The notes under the pieces: generated by a model
Seen by the model: only the letters and a program-made list of their open reading frames with translations
What the model was told of the DNA's origin: nothing
Databases searched by the model: none
Origin: Rostrohypoxylon terebratum
Lineage: Eukaryota > Ascomycota > Sordariomycetes > Xylariales > Hypoxylaceae
Direction: 5' to 3'
Assembly: GCA_022497145.1 (NCBI GenBank)
Contig: MU385856.1
Location: forward strand, 124,001 to 188,000
DNA: 64,000 nt
In this document: positions 1 to 9,823 of the stretch, piece by piece
Numbering within the stretch: position 1 is the first letter of the stretch
Layout of the letters: the number at the start of each line of letters is the position of its first letter
Made by a program: the position numbers and the translations under genes

Positions 1-1426
1 CTTCTCTCTCTTGTCTCTGTCGTCTCGCCGCTCTTTATGCCCCGAAGTTCGGGTTCTCATATTTTCGTTTTCGGATACGCCCTCTTTAGTGTAGTCGGCC
101 CTCAACTCCCGACCGTCATACTTGTATCCATTGAGTCGCCGAATCAGTTTGTTAGCCACATCTTCGTTCTGAAACGTAATAAGGGCATAACCTCTGTTCG
201 AGTCTTGGCCTTCCGTTAGTGGTAATTCAATGTGCTGAATTTTATCAGCATCGGATCCGGCTTTCTTTCGGATGAGGTCTTGTACCTGGTTGATTTTCAT
301 AAGAGGCTGAAGGTGTTTCACGATAATTTTGCGTTGTCTTGTTGGGACCACGCTATTAGAAGGGCCACTGGATCGCGACACCGCAGACCCTGGGGTAGGC
401 ATGCTACTGTACATGGCATAATCATTGTTCTGGTATTCGCTTATCTGGCATTGCTGCGAGAAGCTTGTCTCGAAGGGATATTGCGCCATCGTAGGAGACG
501 AAACCATGGTCGATTGGTCTAGGTAGTTGCTGTTCGAAGTAGTATAGGGGTAGCGACCAAGAGTCTCACTGTAATCATACGATATGGTGTTTGGCACGGC
601 GTAAGATGCGCATTCCATCGATGAAGTAGTTGTGTACGGTGAAGAGTTGGCGGTCGAGGTCCACTATAAATAGTCAGCAATCAATATTAATGCAAAATCC
701 CCCCTACTTGAGCTTGAGAGACCTACTTCCCCGTACCGAGCGGTAGGTGGTGACATCAAAGGGGGTGTGCTAGCCGCATATTGGGTTGAAGGCGCCTTGA
801 ATCTCGATGTATGAGAGGTCTTGGATGTCGAGCCGCTCGCCTTAGAGCTCGGTTTAGGAGTCGATTTAGTGGTCGTCTTAGAGGTCAGTTTGGATGTCGG
901 TTTTGAGGACGTTTTAGAGGCCGTTTTGGAGGCCGTTTGGGGGGAGGTAACAACGGATTCTCTGATCATAATAGTTTCGGTGGCATTCTTGCCATCGGCC
1001 AGCAATGCTCGCCCGTTGTAGATACCTCCGTTAAGAAGCTCTGTACTCAGTTTTTAGCCAAGATTCAAACAACTAATTAATTTTCGGAAATTATCGTACG
1101 GAGAGCTGCATCGTAATTCTCCCGACCTCGAACTGAGACCCAACCAGACGTGCTCTCGTTGAATATTTCAACCCGTTCAACTGCGCATACGGTCCGCACG
1201 TGGTCTTTCAACTGCTGCCAGGACGTTTGCCACGGTAGCTTTCGTGAGCAGATTGTCAGTATGAAGAAGCTATTGTAAGAGGAAGGTCGCACGGGTCAGA
1301 GCCAATTTACTCTGAGCTCACATTTGAGACCAAAATGTAGTACACGTTCGTTTTATTTCCCGGCAAGACCTTAGTTTGAATAGTTCCGTTTATGGGGACT
1401 TGGTGAGAGAAGGTATCTGAAGACAT
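1..1426 (-). CDS. Two-RRM RNA-binding protein, 3' end beyond the window
   Basis: RNA-binding protein, partial: it runs off the left edge without a stop. I infer four exons on the minus strand: 1426-1322, 1238-1100, 1040-727 and 663 to below 1. Introns begin gtgagc, gtacga and gtaggt and end aag, cag and tag. The reading frame is kept throughout (186 codons in exons 1-3). RRM1 covers about residues 27-100. Its RNP2 strand is rebuilt only by splicing, which joins ILVSN to LPWQTSW; RNP1 is SGWVSVRG. A Ser/Thr/Lys linker (about 113-155) repeats a TxxK-type four-residue unit. RRM2 covers about 298-368, with RNP2 IIVKHL and RNP1 RGYALITF. A charged Arg/Asp/Lys tail follows. ATG at 1426 is the first Met of the open frame. 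The fold is certain; the RNA target and process are unknown. Exon 4 carries RRM2 and has no start codon of its own, so a simple ORF scan misses it. Confidence 0.87.
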
Positions 1427-3232
1427 CGTCGGACACCTGCAGATTTCGAAATAGTTAAAGATATTTGGCAGGCAGGGAGCACCCTTGGCGAGAGAATCGT
1501 GTGAAACGAGCACAACAGTAGGAACGATCCGATGGGGCTCTTTATATGTTGCACGAGTTTGCACGAGTATAGTTTTGGTCCGAAGGTACGCGATGGCAAC
1601 GAAGACGACGCCTGATATAAGTTACACAATTTGAGAATTGGTGGTATATATTGGCAATCAGTTCTTTGCAGGGTCGAGTCATGCTAGGCACGCTTAACAG
1701 GCATACTTCAGCCAGCAGCCAGCAGCCATGCAACCTCCACACCGATTGGGTCAATGATCTCAGTGACGAAGACATCCGCGACCCCCATGACCCCCATGAT
1801 CGCAAAGAGATGTATAGCCACGGTTTTTCGTAGGTTGTGAATGTGCTACTTCGACGCGTAACCCAATAGGAAACTGCCGTGTGATAGTTGTGAGCCAGTC
1901 TTTTTTTTGGTCTGCATGGGGAAAACGAGCCAGTAGGTACTTAGTCATTGACCCAGCTTGACCTTGCCATAAATCTGACAGCATCGCTGAAAATGTATAC
2001 TCCCCTATTTGGTCTGGGTGGGGATTAAACCATAAAAGCCAGTTAAGGCTGGTAACCCGGGGAGCACTGGTGACTACCTAGTGATCCCTGCTCCCTCAAA
2101 AGAGCATTTGGTACTCAGTAACAAAGCTCGTTGTGAAGTAGGAGGGTAGCTAAGGAAAAGAGGGCTGGTGTATGGAGAAACACCCTTGAGAACACCCTTG
2201 AGGATAACGACCTAGCGACCTAGCTCATTGTGGAGTCTATTGTTCACCTTTTGAGGGGCCCATTCGATTCCGTGAATTTGGTAAACGTTTGATACCAATC
2301 CAAAATAGGCTACGCATCGAAAACAGCTTGTCAGCTTATGTCTGAGGCTCGTCAAACGATGTGGGGGCGGGAAGATAGTCGAGACCCATGGATCTGAGAT
2401 ACCTTCTGGTCGAAATTTGGACATCGAAATATCGACATCTTCAGAGAATCCTATGATGTTGGGGAGACACGCAATATGCAGACAAGGGTCTTCATGCTTA
2501 TGTGGCGCTTTTAACGGCTTCTCAAATTTCCTGCGTCCGTAGCCATTGAGCTTTTTTTTTTTTCTGAGAACAGCAGCCCAAGGAATTTTCTGAGGTACGA
2601 AATACAGTACTGGTTCGTGCTGCTACGTACTGCTTCGTACTAAAGTCAGGTAGGTAGCGACGTGAAATTGGTACATTCTGTCTGGTATCAGACAACCGGG
2701 CAACTTTCCAGGATAGAGATCGTTGTTGGCAAACACACTGTAAGAGATTATAATCTTTCCAGGAATGCTTTCTTGCATGACGTGACACGGCAGGGGTACA
2801 ATATAATTGTCCGGTATACCGATGGTGCCCATAGATTCTGCGGCAACCCTCCATCTTCGTCCGCCAGTACCCCTTACGGTATCCAATCGATTGGAGTAGC
2901 CATTCTCTTTGGATGATATCGATGATAATTGGTGGTATATATTTGCACACCGAGTCCTTCTCCCTAGTTAGCGTCGTTCTAGACTTCTCTTTCCGCCAAG
3001 TAACTTAACGTACATTGTAGATCGAGCTTATCGCTTCATGAATAGTATGAGATCCGAGCATACCCTGCGACCCTAAAGTCACAAAAAAGGCCACTCTTGC
3101 ATCGGGGGAGTTGAATCTGCCTTCCGGGTCCAAGCTAATGGCTATCATTCCAGCTATCATTCCACTGTGCTGGATGCCTAAATTTCACATCTCATTTATT
3201 TGAGATATGATAGAACCCCCTGTACAGCTAGA
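1427..3232. other. Intergenic: RRM gene promoter and wdr8 3' side
   Basis: No gene is supported. Open frames here, including one of 142 codons on the minus strand at 2522-2950, have low-complexity or unrecognisable products and no splice support. A 15-base string, attggtggtatatat, occurs in direct orientation near 1637 and 2931. The part next to 1426 should hold the promoter of the RRM gene. The part next to 3232 should hold the 3' UTR of wdr8. Confidence 0.6.
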
Positions 3233-4985
3233 TTAGCGGCTGATGAACTGGAATGTGTCATCTAACTCGCTTGCATAGTCGTCATCCAGGTCAATATTGA
3301 TGCTGTTCTCGACATCTGAACCAGAAGATGCGAGTTTTGGTGAGGACTGCATGTTTATATCGCCCCCATGACTTGCGGGGCTGTCTGGCGCGGAATCGCG
3401 CCAGGGAATCGTTTCTCCATCAGAATCTGCAAGCGAAACAAGCATGCAGGTTGTGTTGTCAGTGAAAAATAGCGCTGCAGATTCGGTTCCCGCTCGTATC
3501 CATGTGGCGTAAGTCTTACCACTTGAGACTTCCGGAAATTGACGCGCCATGTCAATAGGTCGCGGGCCATGACTCAGAGGGTCCCAGGCAAACATAAGAT
3601 TAACATAGCTATCGCCCTCGCACCTCATAAGGAGGAGTTCAGGATGTACGGGGTGCCATTCCAGCTTTGTTACATTCGCGTGGTACATGAGCACTGCCCG
3701 AAGATCGGAACTAAGGAGATCCCAGATCCAGATCGTACCTGGTGCGTCCTCCAGCCTCGTGGCCAAAAGAGACGACGAGCAGTCGAACTTGGCCAGATTG
3801 CAACCTGACACGGGCTCTTGGAGGCCATTCGGGGTTGTCCATTGTGGTGTCACCGCCTGCGCAGCCTTGACGAATCCTGGCAGGGAGACTGGCCCAGTAT
3901 TTTGAAGGATGTTTTGTTCTTGCCAGATCTTCACGGTCAGTACTATATGTTTCCACAGCCCCGCTATAGGGGTCACTTACTTGTAATGTATCCTTGGGCT
4001 GGATAACTTGCGGGTGATAGAGCCGCATTGCTTCGACCATGGATGGTATTTTCAGGATGCATATGCAGGCAGAACTGTTTGCCATTGCAGCGAGTCGACC
4101 ATCTGAGCTGAGCGTGAATGATTTCACGCCAGTACCAAGTAGACCCATGTCGGCCGCGGGCGCATGTAAGAGGGGACCGCTCCAATCCTTGAAAATATGA
4201 CCGTCAGAAGTGTAGAAAAGGACCCTGGGGGATTGGGCTGATGATTCCCACACCACCAACCATCTCCCATCTGGGGTCCAAGCTATTCCCTGAGCATCGA
4301 TGGTGTCCGGGTACCAGGATCGCTGAAGCTCTCTTGTCCCCGGTGAATGGATGCTAACCATGTCCTTCCCAGAGGACCGTGTGAGCAGGGAAAGATGATT
4401 TGTCTCTGGCCGAAAAGAACATCCTTTTGTCGCAGATGCTGCACTGTAGAATTTTGGGTTTGCGATTTCTACGGCTTTGGAGATGGTGAGATTGATGAGT
4501 GTTAACTTGATCCCAAAAGGCGACCAGATGCACAGCTCGTTATCGGTAGCGCCGAAGTCGATGAAGGTAGACCTGCCGACCGACGGCGGAATCTTAATAA
4601 CGCCGTGGAAATTGCCGCTACTGGCCGAAAAAACATGTATCCGATCTATGATAGCGACTAGAACCCTCGTAGAGGAAGGTGACCAGAGGAAGCTCGTCAC
4701 ACCGGTCGTGAGATCCGGTGGAAGTTTTATAGTTCGAAGGACCTCTAAGGATGCAACAGATCGAATGATGATATTTGGTGGTAAGAGAGTCGCAATCAAT
4801 TCGCCATTTGGACTCGGATAGGAGTGAGGCGATGCTAATTGTGAGAGTTAGAACCCATCTTTCACTCCGAGCAATTCAAACAAGCAAGCAAGCAAGCAAA
4901 TAAGGGGGAAGCAAAGATTTAAAAGGGGAAAGAGTTATATTAGTCTGGGTCAATCCCTACATTGAAGAGCCTTTGAAAAGCGCAT
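3233..4985 (-). CDS. wdr8: WD repeat protein Wdr8 / WRAP73 family
   Basis: Spindle-pole/centrosomal WD40 protein. In fission yeast Wdr8 works with Msd1 to bring the kinesin-14 Pkl1 to spindle microtubule minus ends (known for the family). Three exons are inferred: 4985-4961 (a 25-base first exon), 4834-3981 and 3928-3233. Together they give 1575 bases, 524 residues. Introns are 4960-4835 (gtaggg...tag) and 3980-3929 (gtaagt...aag with a ctgac branch site). The start exon encodes MRFSKALQ and joins to SPNGELIATLLP, the usual beginning of this family, and this fixes the start. WD-type blades run to about residue 450, for example TPDGRWLVVW and LSSDGRLAAM. The C-terminus is acidic and ends DDTFQFISR. 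The 126-base first intron contains a (CAAG)n run. Identification is by overall resemblance to the family. The gene diverges from cnxABC. Confidence 0.87.
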
Positions 4986-5303
4986 GATATATTATTACAT
5001 CCACCGGAACGATCTAGTGTTGTTTATTTCGGTTTATTTGACTGGCTATTTTTTGACGCCGCGAGGTGAGACCGGTGAGAGGGCCGTCGTAAGACTTTTA
5101 GGTCATAACCACGTTGATACCAGCCAGTCAGCCAGTCTAGCCTTGAAAAATGACAGAAGTCTAAATGATGTTAGCTGACTGGTCAATTATCCGTTTCGAA
5201 TTATCAGCTTCGTCGAAGACTCGAGACAAGAGAAATAAAAACTGGAGCCTCACATCTTCAGCTACCTACACTAGTAGGCTAGTAGTATGTAATATGTAAT
5301 ATG

Positions 5304-5340
5304 TATTGTGTATTGTGTATTGTGTATTGTGTATTGTGTA
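5304..5340. repeat. (TATTGTG)5 minisatellite
   Basis: Five perfect tandem copies of a 7-base unit, preceded by related TGTAATA units. It lies in the wdr8-cnxABC promoter. Length variation between strains is likely. Confidence 0.9.
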
Positions 5341-5630
5341 GGATTTGGAAATACGGTATCCAAGCCTCAAGGGTTCAAGGGTCCAAGGTTGTTGGTTTTT
5401 GTTGACTTTCGGATGTACAAACCTGGAAGTCAATCTTTTAATTTTCTTTAGTCCCGAACCGGTGGGACAGGAACACATCGAACACATCGAACACATTGAA
5501 CGACCTCGGAATGTGCCCCGCGACGACCCACTCTTTATGCTTATCCGCTTTGGCTGTGGTTTTGGAGATAGCAGCTGCGCTGACTCATCTCAGCTTCATG
5601 GGGCCGCCTATCGTGGCAACAACGACCATA

Positions 5631-5668
5631 TTTTCCATTTTCCATTTTCCATTCCCCCCCCCCCCCCC
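5631..5668. repeat. (TTTTCCA)n followed by a run of 15 C
   Basis: Three copies of a TTTTCCA-like unit run directly into a 15-base cytosine tract, about 170 bases upstream of the cnxABC start codon. It may be part of the pyrimidine-rich promoter or leader. Confidence 0.85.
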
Positions 5669-5836
5669 AAAGTTGTAAATCAAGTACCTAATTTGACTCA
5701 ATCATACTTCAAAAGAGGCCATGTAAAAATTGAGAAAAAGAAGAGAGAATAAAATCGGTTAACTATGATGCATCGCATCCCTTACTTAATAGTTCTAGTA
5801 TTTCAGTTTGGCGAAGCATCGTAATCGCCTATCAGG

Positions 5837-7996
5837 ATGATGACGATGACGTATAGATCTTTCTCGACTCATCTAGCACGGGCCGCGTCAAGGGGTCCGC
5901 AAACCCCGATTAGGAAGCCTCATATCATCAGGTCACTGCGACGACTAGGTACGGCAGCAGCTGTGACAATCCCGACTGTTCCAGAATCGCAAAGTCCGAT
6001 TCGGACGCCACCCGCTCGCGCTCGGCCTTCCCGCCGTGAATTGCTGAAAGAGGCAAAGCCGTTTTCCGACTTTCTTACGGACACCTTCCAACGGCAGCAC
6101 GATTACTTGCGCATTTCGCTTACAGAAAGGTGTAATCTTCGATGTGTCTATTGCATGCCGGAGGAAGGCGTCCCTCTTTCTCCTGCCAAGGAAATGCTGA
6201 CGACTCCTGAGGTTGTCATGCTGTCATCCCTGTTCGTTTCTCAGGGGGTCAACAAGATCCGACTCACAGGAGGGGAACCTACCATCAGAAAAGACATCTT
6301 ACTCTTGATGCAACAAATCGGCGCTCTTCGACCGCACGGTTTACGGGAGCTCTGCCTTACCACCAATGGTATAGCTCTCCACCGGAAACTTGAGGGAATG
6401 GTCGAGGCTGGACTGACGGGTGTTAATTTGAGCCTCGACACACTAGATCCATGGCAATTCCAAATTATGACTAGGAGAAAAGGCTTTGATGCCGTGATGA
6501 AGAGCATTGATAGAGTATTTGAACTTAACAAACATGGAGCCGGCATCAAGCTCAAGATCAATGCTGTCGTCATGCGAGGGATCAACGATCGGGAGATTAT
6601 CCCTTTTGTCGAGATGACACGTGAGAAAGACATCGAAGTGAGGTTTATAGAGTACATGCCATTCGACGGAAACAAGTGGAACGAGGGGAAAATGGTTAGT
6701 TACTCAGAGATGCTGGATCGCATCCGGGAGAAATTTCCCGGCCTAGAGAAAGTGCGAGATCACAAAAACGATACGAGCAAGACCTACAGGATTCCCGGTT
6801 TCGTTGGTAAAATCGGCTTTATCACCAGCATGACACACAACTTCTGTGGGTCCTGCAATCGCCTTCGTATCACAAGTGATGGAAATCTCAAAGTTTGCCT
6901 CTTTGGAAACGCAGAGGTGTCACTGCGTGATATCTTGAGAGAATCTAATGGCGGAGAGCCAATCGATGACGAAGCCTACGAATCAATGAAAAAGGTTGAT
7001 ATAGACCGGCTTCAGCAAGTATCTAGCGAGCCGACATCTCTTCACATAACGCCCAACGAGCGTAAGCTTCTAGATGTCATCGGGATAGCCGTGAAGGGGA
7101 AGAAGGCCAAGCACGCAGGTATTGGCGAGCTGGAACATATGAAGAATCGACCCATGATACTCATAGGTGGGTGACTACTCCTGTCCCTTGGAGCAAACAA
7201 GTCTACAAGGGATCATATAGACGCCTGTAATTCCGATTCAAGGCGACTTGAAGAAATCGAACTGAACGAGCACATGGCAGGTCCGCAACGATCCATGCCG
7301 GATAGCCGTTTCCATGTCTTACCTTGGGATGCTGTCAGGACTCCTCTCGTCATATCTTCAGCCTCTAATAAAGTTGTCTCCTGGTTACATACCCCGCCAA
7401 ATATCATAGTACACGGGCAACACCTGCGGTGCTTCTCACGCACGAGCCTACGATATAATGAAAAGAGCAATATTACCAAGTTGACCCATGTGTCCGAGTC
7501 TGGCTCAGCTCACATGGTGTCCATCTCGGAAAAGACGCCGAGCAAGAGAGTTGCCAAGGCAGTATGCAGTGTTCACTTCACCAATGAGGTCGCTTGCAAG
7601 CTCATAAAGGAGAATCAGATCAAGAAGGGTGATGTTTTGGGGGTTGCTCGCGTGGCAGGGATCATGGCCGCAAAGCGAACATCGGATCTTATTCCGCTCT
7701 GTCACCCTATCGCAATAACAAAAGTCTCTGTAGACCTTGTCATACATGAAATGGACGACAGTAACAAAGGGAATGAGAGTGGCCGAATTGATATTGAGGT
7801 CACTGTAGCTTGCGAAGGAAAAACAGGGGTAGAAATGGAAGCTCTGACAGCTGCTTCTACGGCAGCTCTGACTGTATATGATATGTGCAAAGCAGTGGAT
7901 AAGGGAATGAGCATTCAAGGTCTGAGAGTCGTCCTCAAAGAGGGCGGTAAGAGTGGCCGGTGGATTGACGGCGCGCAAAACAATCTAGCTACCTAG
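5837..7996 (+). CDS. cnxABC: Fused MoaA-MoaC molybdenum cofactor biosynthesis protein (CnxABC)
   Basis: Makes cyclic pyranopterin monophosphate from GTP, the first stage of molybdenum cofactor synthesis (needed by nitrate reductase and others). Two exons, 5837-7166 and 7221-7996, give 2106 bases, 701 residues. The intron at 7167-7220 is gtgggt...atag. The N-terminus is Arg/Ser/Thr-rich and looks like a mitochondrial targeting signal. The MoaA half has the radical-SAM cluster C99-X3-C103-X2-C106 and the C-terminal [4Fe-4S] cysteines C337, C340 and C354, plus the TGGEP motif. The MoaC half begins near residue 531. It has LCHP at 603-606 and, in the YDMCKAVDK segment, Asp664 and Lys667, which match the catalytic Asp and Lys of bacterial MoaC. 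Splicing removes the Gly-Gly end of MoaA, so the halves join through an ~85-residue linker. The TAG stop lies inside a CCTAGG-type repeat motif. Aspergillus CnxABC has the same fused layout. Confidence 0.95.
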
Positions 7997-8797
7997 GACC
8001 TGGGTAGTTCAAATGAATAATACAATTTACCAAATGATGCTTCAAACATCTTAATGTTGATGATCGTGGTATACATACATACATGCTCGCGCCAAAACAC
8101 TGCCCCGCGGGGAAGTAACCCAGATACCCGGAAGCTTCACTTACATCATAATGCCAACATCGTTAACAAGTTTCTTTGGTAAACCCCTCTCGCACAGCAT
8201 GCAAGTCTGCCCATTCAGCCATGCTCGACAGTGCTACCGCATGAGATATGATGGTTATTGACTTACTGAATAATGGCTTCGATTAGGGTGCGGATGCTGA
8301 CTCGGACAGTTCGGGATGCCGGTATTAAACCCCGCCAGGCTGAAGATTCTCTGAGTTAGAAATGTTTTTGCCCAGCTGCGGCAGGAAGCCAATCAGGTCT
8401 CGACGATAACAAAGTAGAGGTCTGGTCCACTTTGAGGACCCTTTTCAAGGTTCCAAGCTCCGCGGGGCAACATACATAGTACATATAATAATATACTACA
8501 CTATATTTGGCGTCTCACTGTGTGGATCTCGGGACATTGAGATTTGATCCAATCAAAATCGAGGTAGTATTTGCTATGTACCTAGTGGGTGGCACTGGGT
8601 GCATACGTAGTTCACATCGCATATTAATACTAGAAAAGACGCATTCAGAAACGGGAATCGCAAGAGACATTGATCTTTCTAGATCTTGCATACTACTTGA
8701 TCGGCAGGATGGTTGAACGCAAATTTCTTCCTCGAGCGTTTGAAGTGGGTAGGTATGTTTGCAAGCAATACGCGTAGTGTTGTGGACGTTCATTGAT

Positions 8798-8826
8798 TAC
8801 CTACCTAGTAGGTCCTAGGTAGGTAA
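8798..8826. repeat. CCTAGG/TACCTA palindromic motif cluster
   Basis: Reads tacctacctagtaggtcc followed by taggtaggtaa, which is nearly self-complementary. It is one copy of a motif scattered through all the non-coding tracts of the window. Confidence 0.75.
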
Positions 8827-9631
8827 ACATGATTTCTGTATGATGTCAAACCACGAGGCTTGCGCTATTACTAGTTGTACTAGTTATTTCGCCTGTAATC
8901 TTCATCCAAATGGGAGAGTATTGACACGTGAGAATCTGTACTACTATGTACTAGTATTAGGTCAAATAAGAAACGAGGAGGTGGTCAGCCATGTCCGTGG
9001 ATCGTAAACCGTCATCCATTCGATTTTCAGAAGCGTACCACAGTACCAGAGACCAATTCGGCGGTCAAGAAGGACCCTAGCAACTTTTGACAGCCTGGAC
9101 GCTGTCGTACAGGAAGCAAGAAGCCTGGGAGCCTCGACTTTCAAGAGCGAAGATCCTAACGCACAAACATTAGTGAAATTGTAACCTCCAATCAACGCCT
9201 GCTCAAAGATAAACCTGCAGCATTGCAAACACTGTGCTGGACTGTGCCGCTCCTATCGCCGCGCTAAAGTGTCCGGAGGGGCTAGGGACATTGAGGATGC
9301 CGTCAGACCAGAGTCCATTGTTATTAATTTTCCTAGATCTCGTTGTTGCTTCAAGATCCCCGGATTTTAGGGTGTCTTGCATAAGGTTGTAGGGGATGGA
9401 AGTCTGATGGTTTGTATGTTTGTATCTTACTGACATGTCAGATAAGTACCTAGTAACAATTCTTCGAGATGGTGACGGAATGTTTACTAGGTATTTCTCT
9501 CTTTCAACTTCTCACACAACTAGTCGAGGTTATCCTTGCTATGAAAAAAAGCAGCGAAGGGTACTGCGGGTGGTCGGTTCGTTGGTGGAGCCACCAAGAG
9601 TCTACTAGGTAGGTTCTAGTGTACTATGTAA

Positions 9632-9823
9632 CACGCGCTACGCATTACAGGTATTGTAGATCTTGCCGTCCGACCGGATCTCGAAGAAAACAACGCACGG
9701 TTAGATTGTGACGAATGTGAAGTCATCGTTACTAAGGCCTCCCAGATCTTTATCGACATGACAATCGGCAGGGAATTATGTACGACGGATGATGGTGCAG
9801 GAAATCTGTCTGCCATAGAATAA
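9632..9823 (+). other. Unrecognised coding-like open stretch, possibly a last exon
   Basis: An open frame of 63 codons ends in TAA at 9821-9823. It has no ATG near its beginning, but cattacag at 9643-9650 could be a 3' splice site. From there it would encode an acidic Ile/Asp/Glu-rich peptide with three cysteines (DCDEC, then ELCTT), ending NLSAIE. The composition looks more protein-like than nearby random frames. No upstream exon with a start codon could be joined convincingly, and the opposite strand is also open here. It could be chance, or a remnant. Confidence 0.2.

Larger units (their letters stand above)
4986..5836. promoter_or_regulatory. Divergent promoter between wdr8 and cnxABC
   Basis: About 850 bases separate two divergently transcribed start codons, so both promoters must lie here. 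It contains three TTATC (reverse GATAA) cores, at 5187-5191, 5201-5205 and 5541-5545. These are possible sites for GATA factors such as AreA/NIT2, but that is inference from very short motifs. A TGACTCA sequence lies near 5580. Simple repeats occupy 5304-5340 and 5631-5668. No TATA box is obvious. Confidence 0.5.

Noticed and set aside
1307..1322. Alternative 5' splice site (gtaaat) for RRM gene intron 1
   Set aside because: Would give a 41-base intron and insert residues between ILVSN and LPWQTSW; using gtgagc at 1321 restores the continuous RRM sequence.
2522..2950. 142-codon minus-strand frame and opposite 84-codon frame
   Set aside because: Both strands open over the same bases, no family resemblance, no splice signals that extend either.
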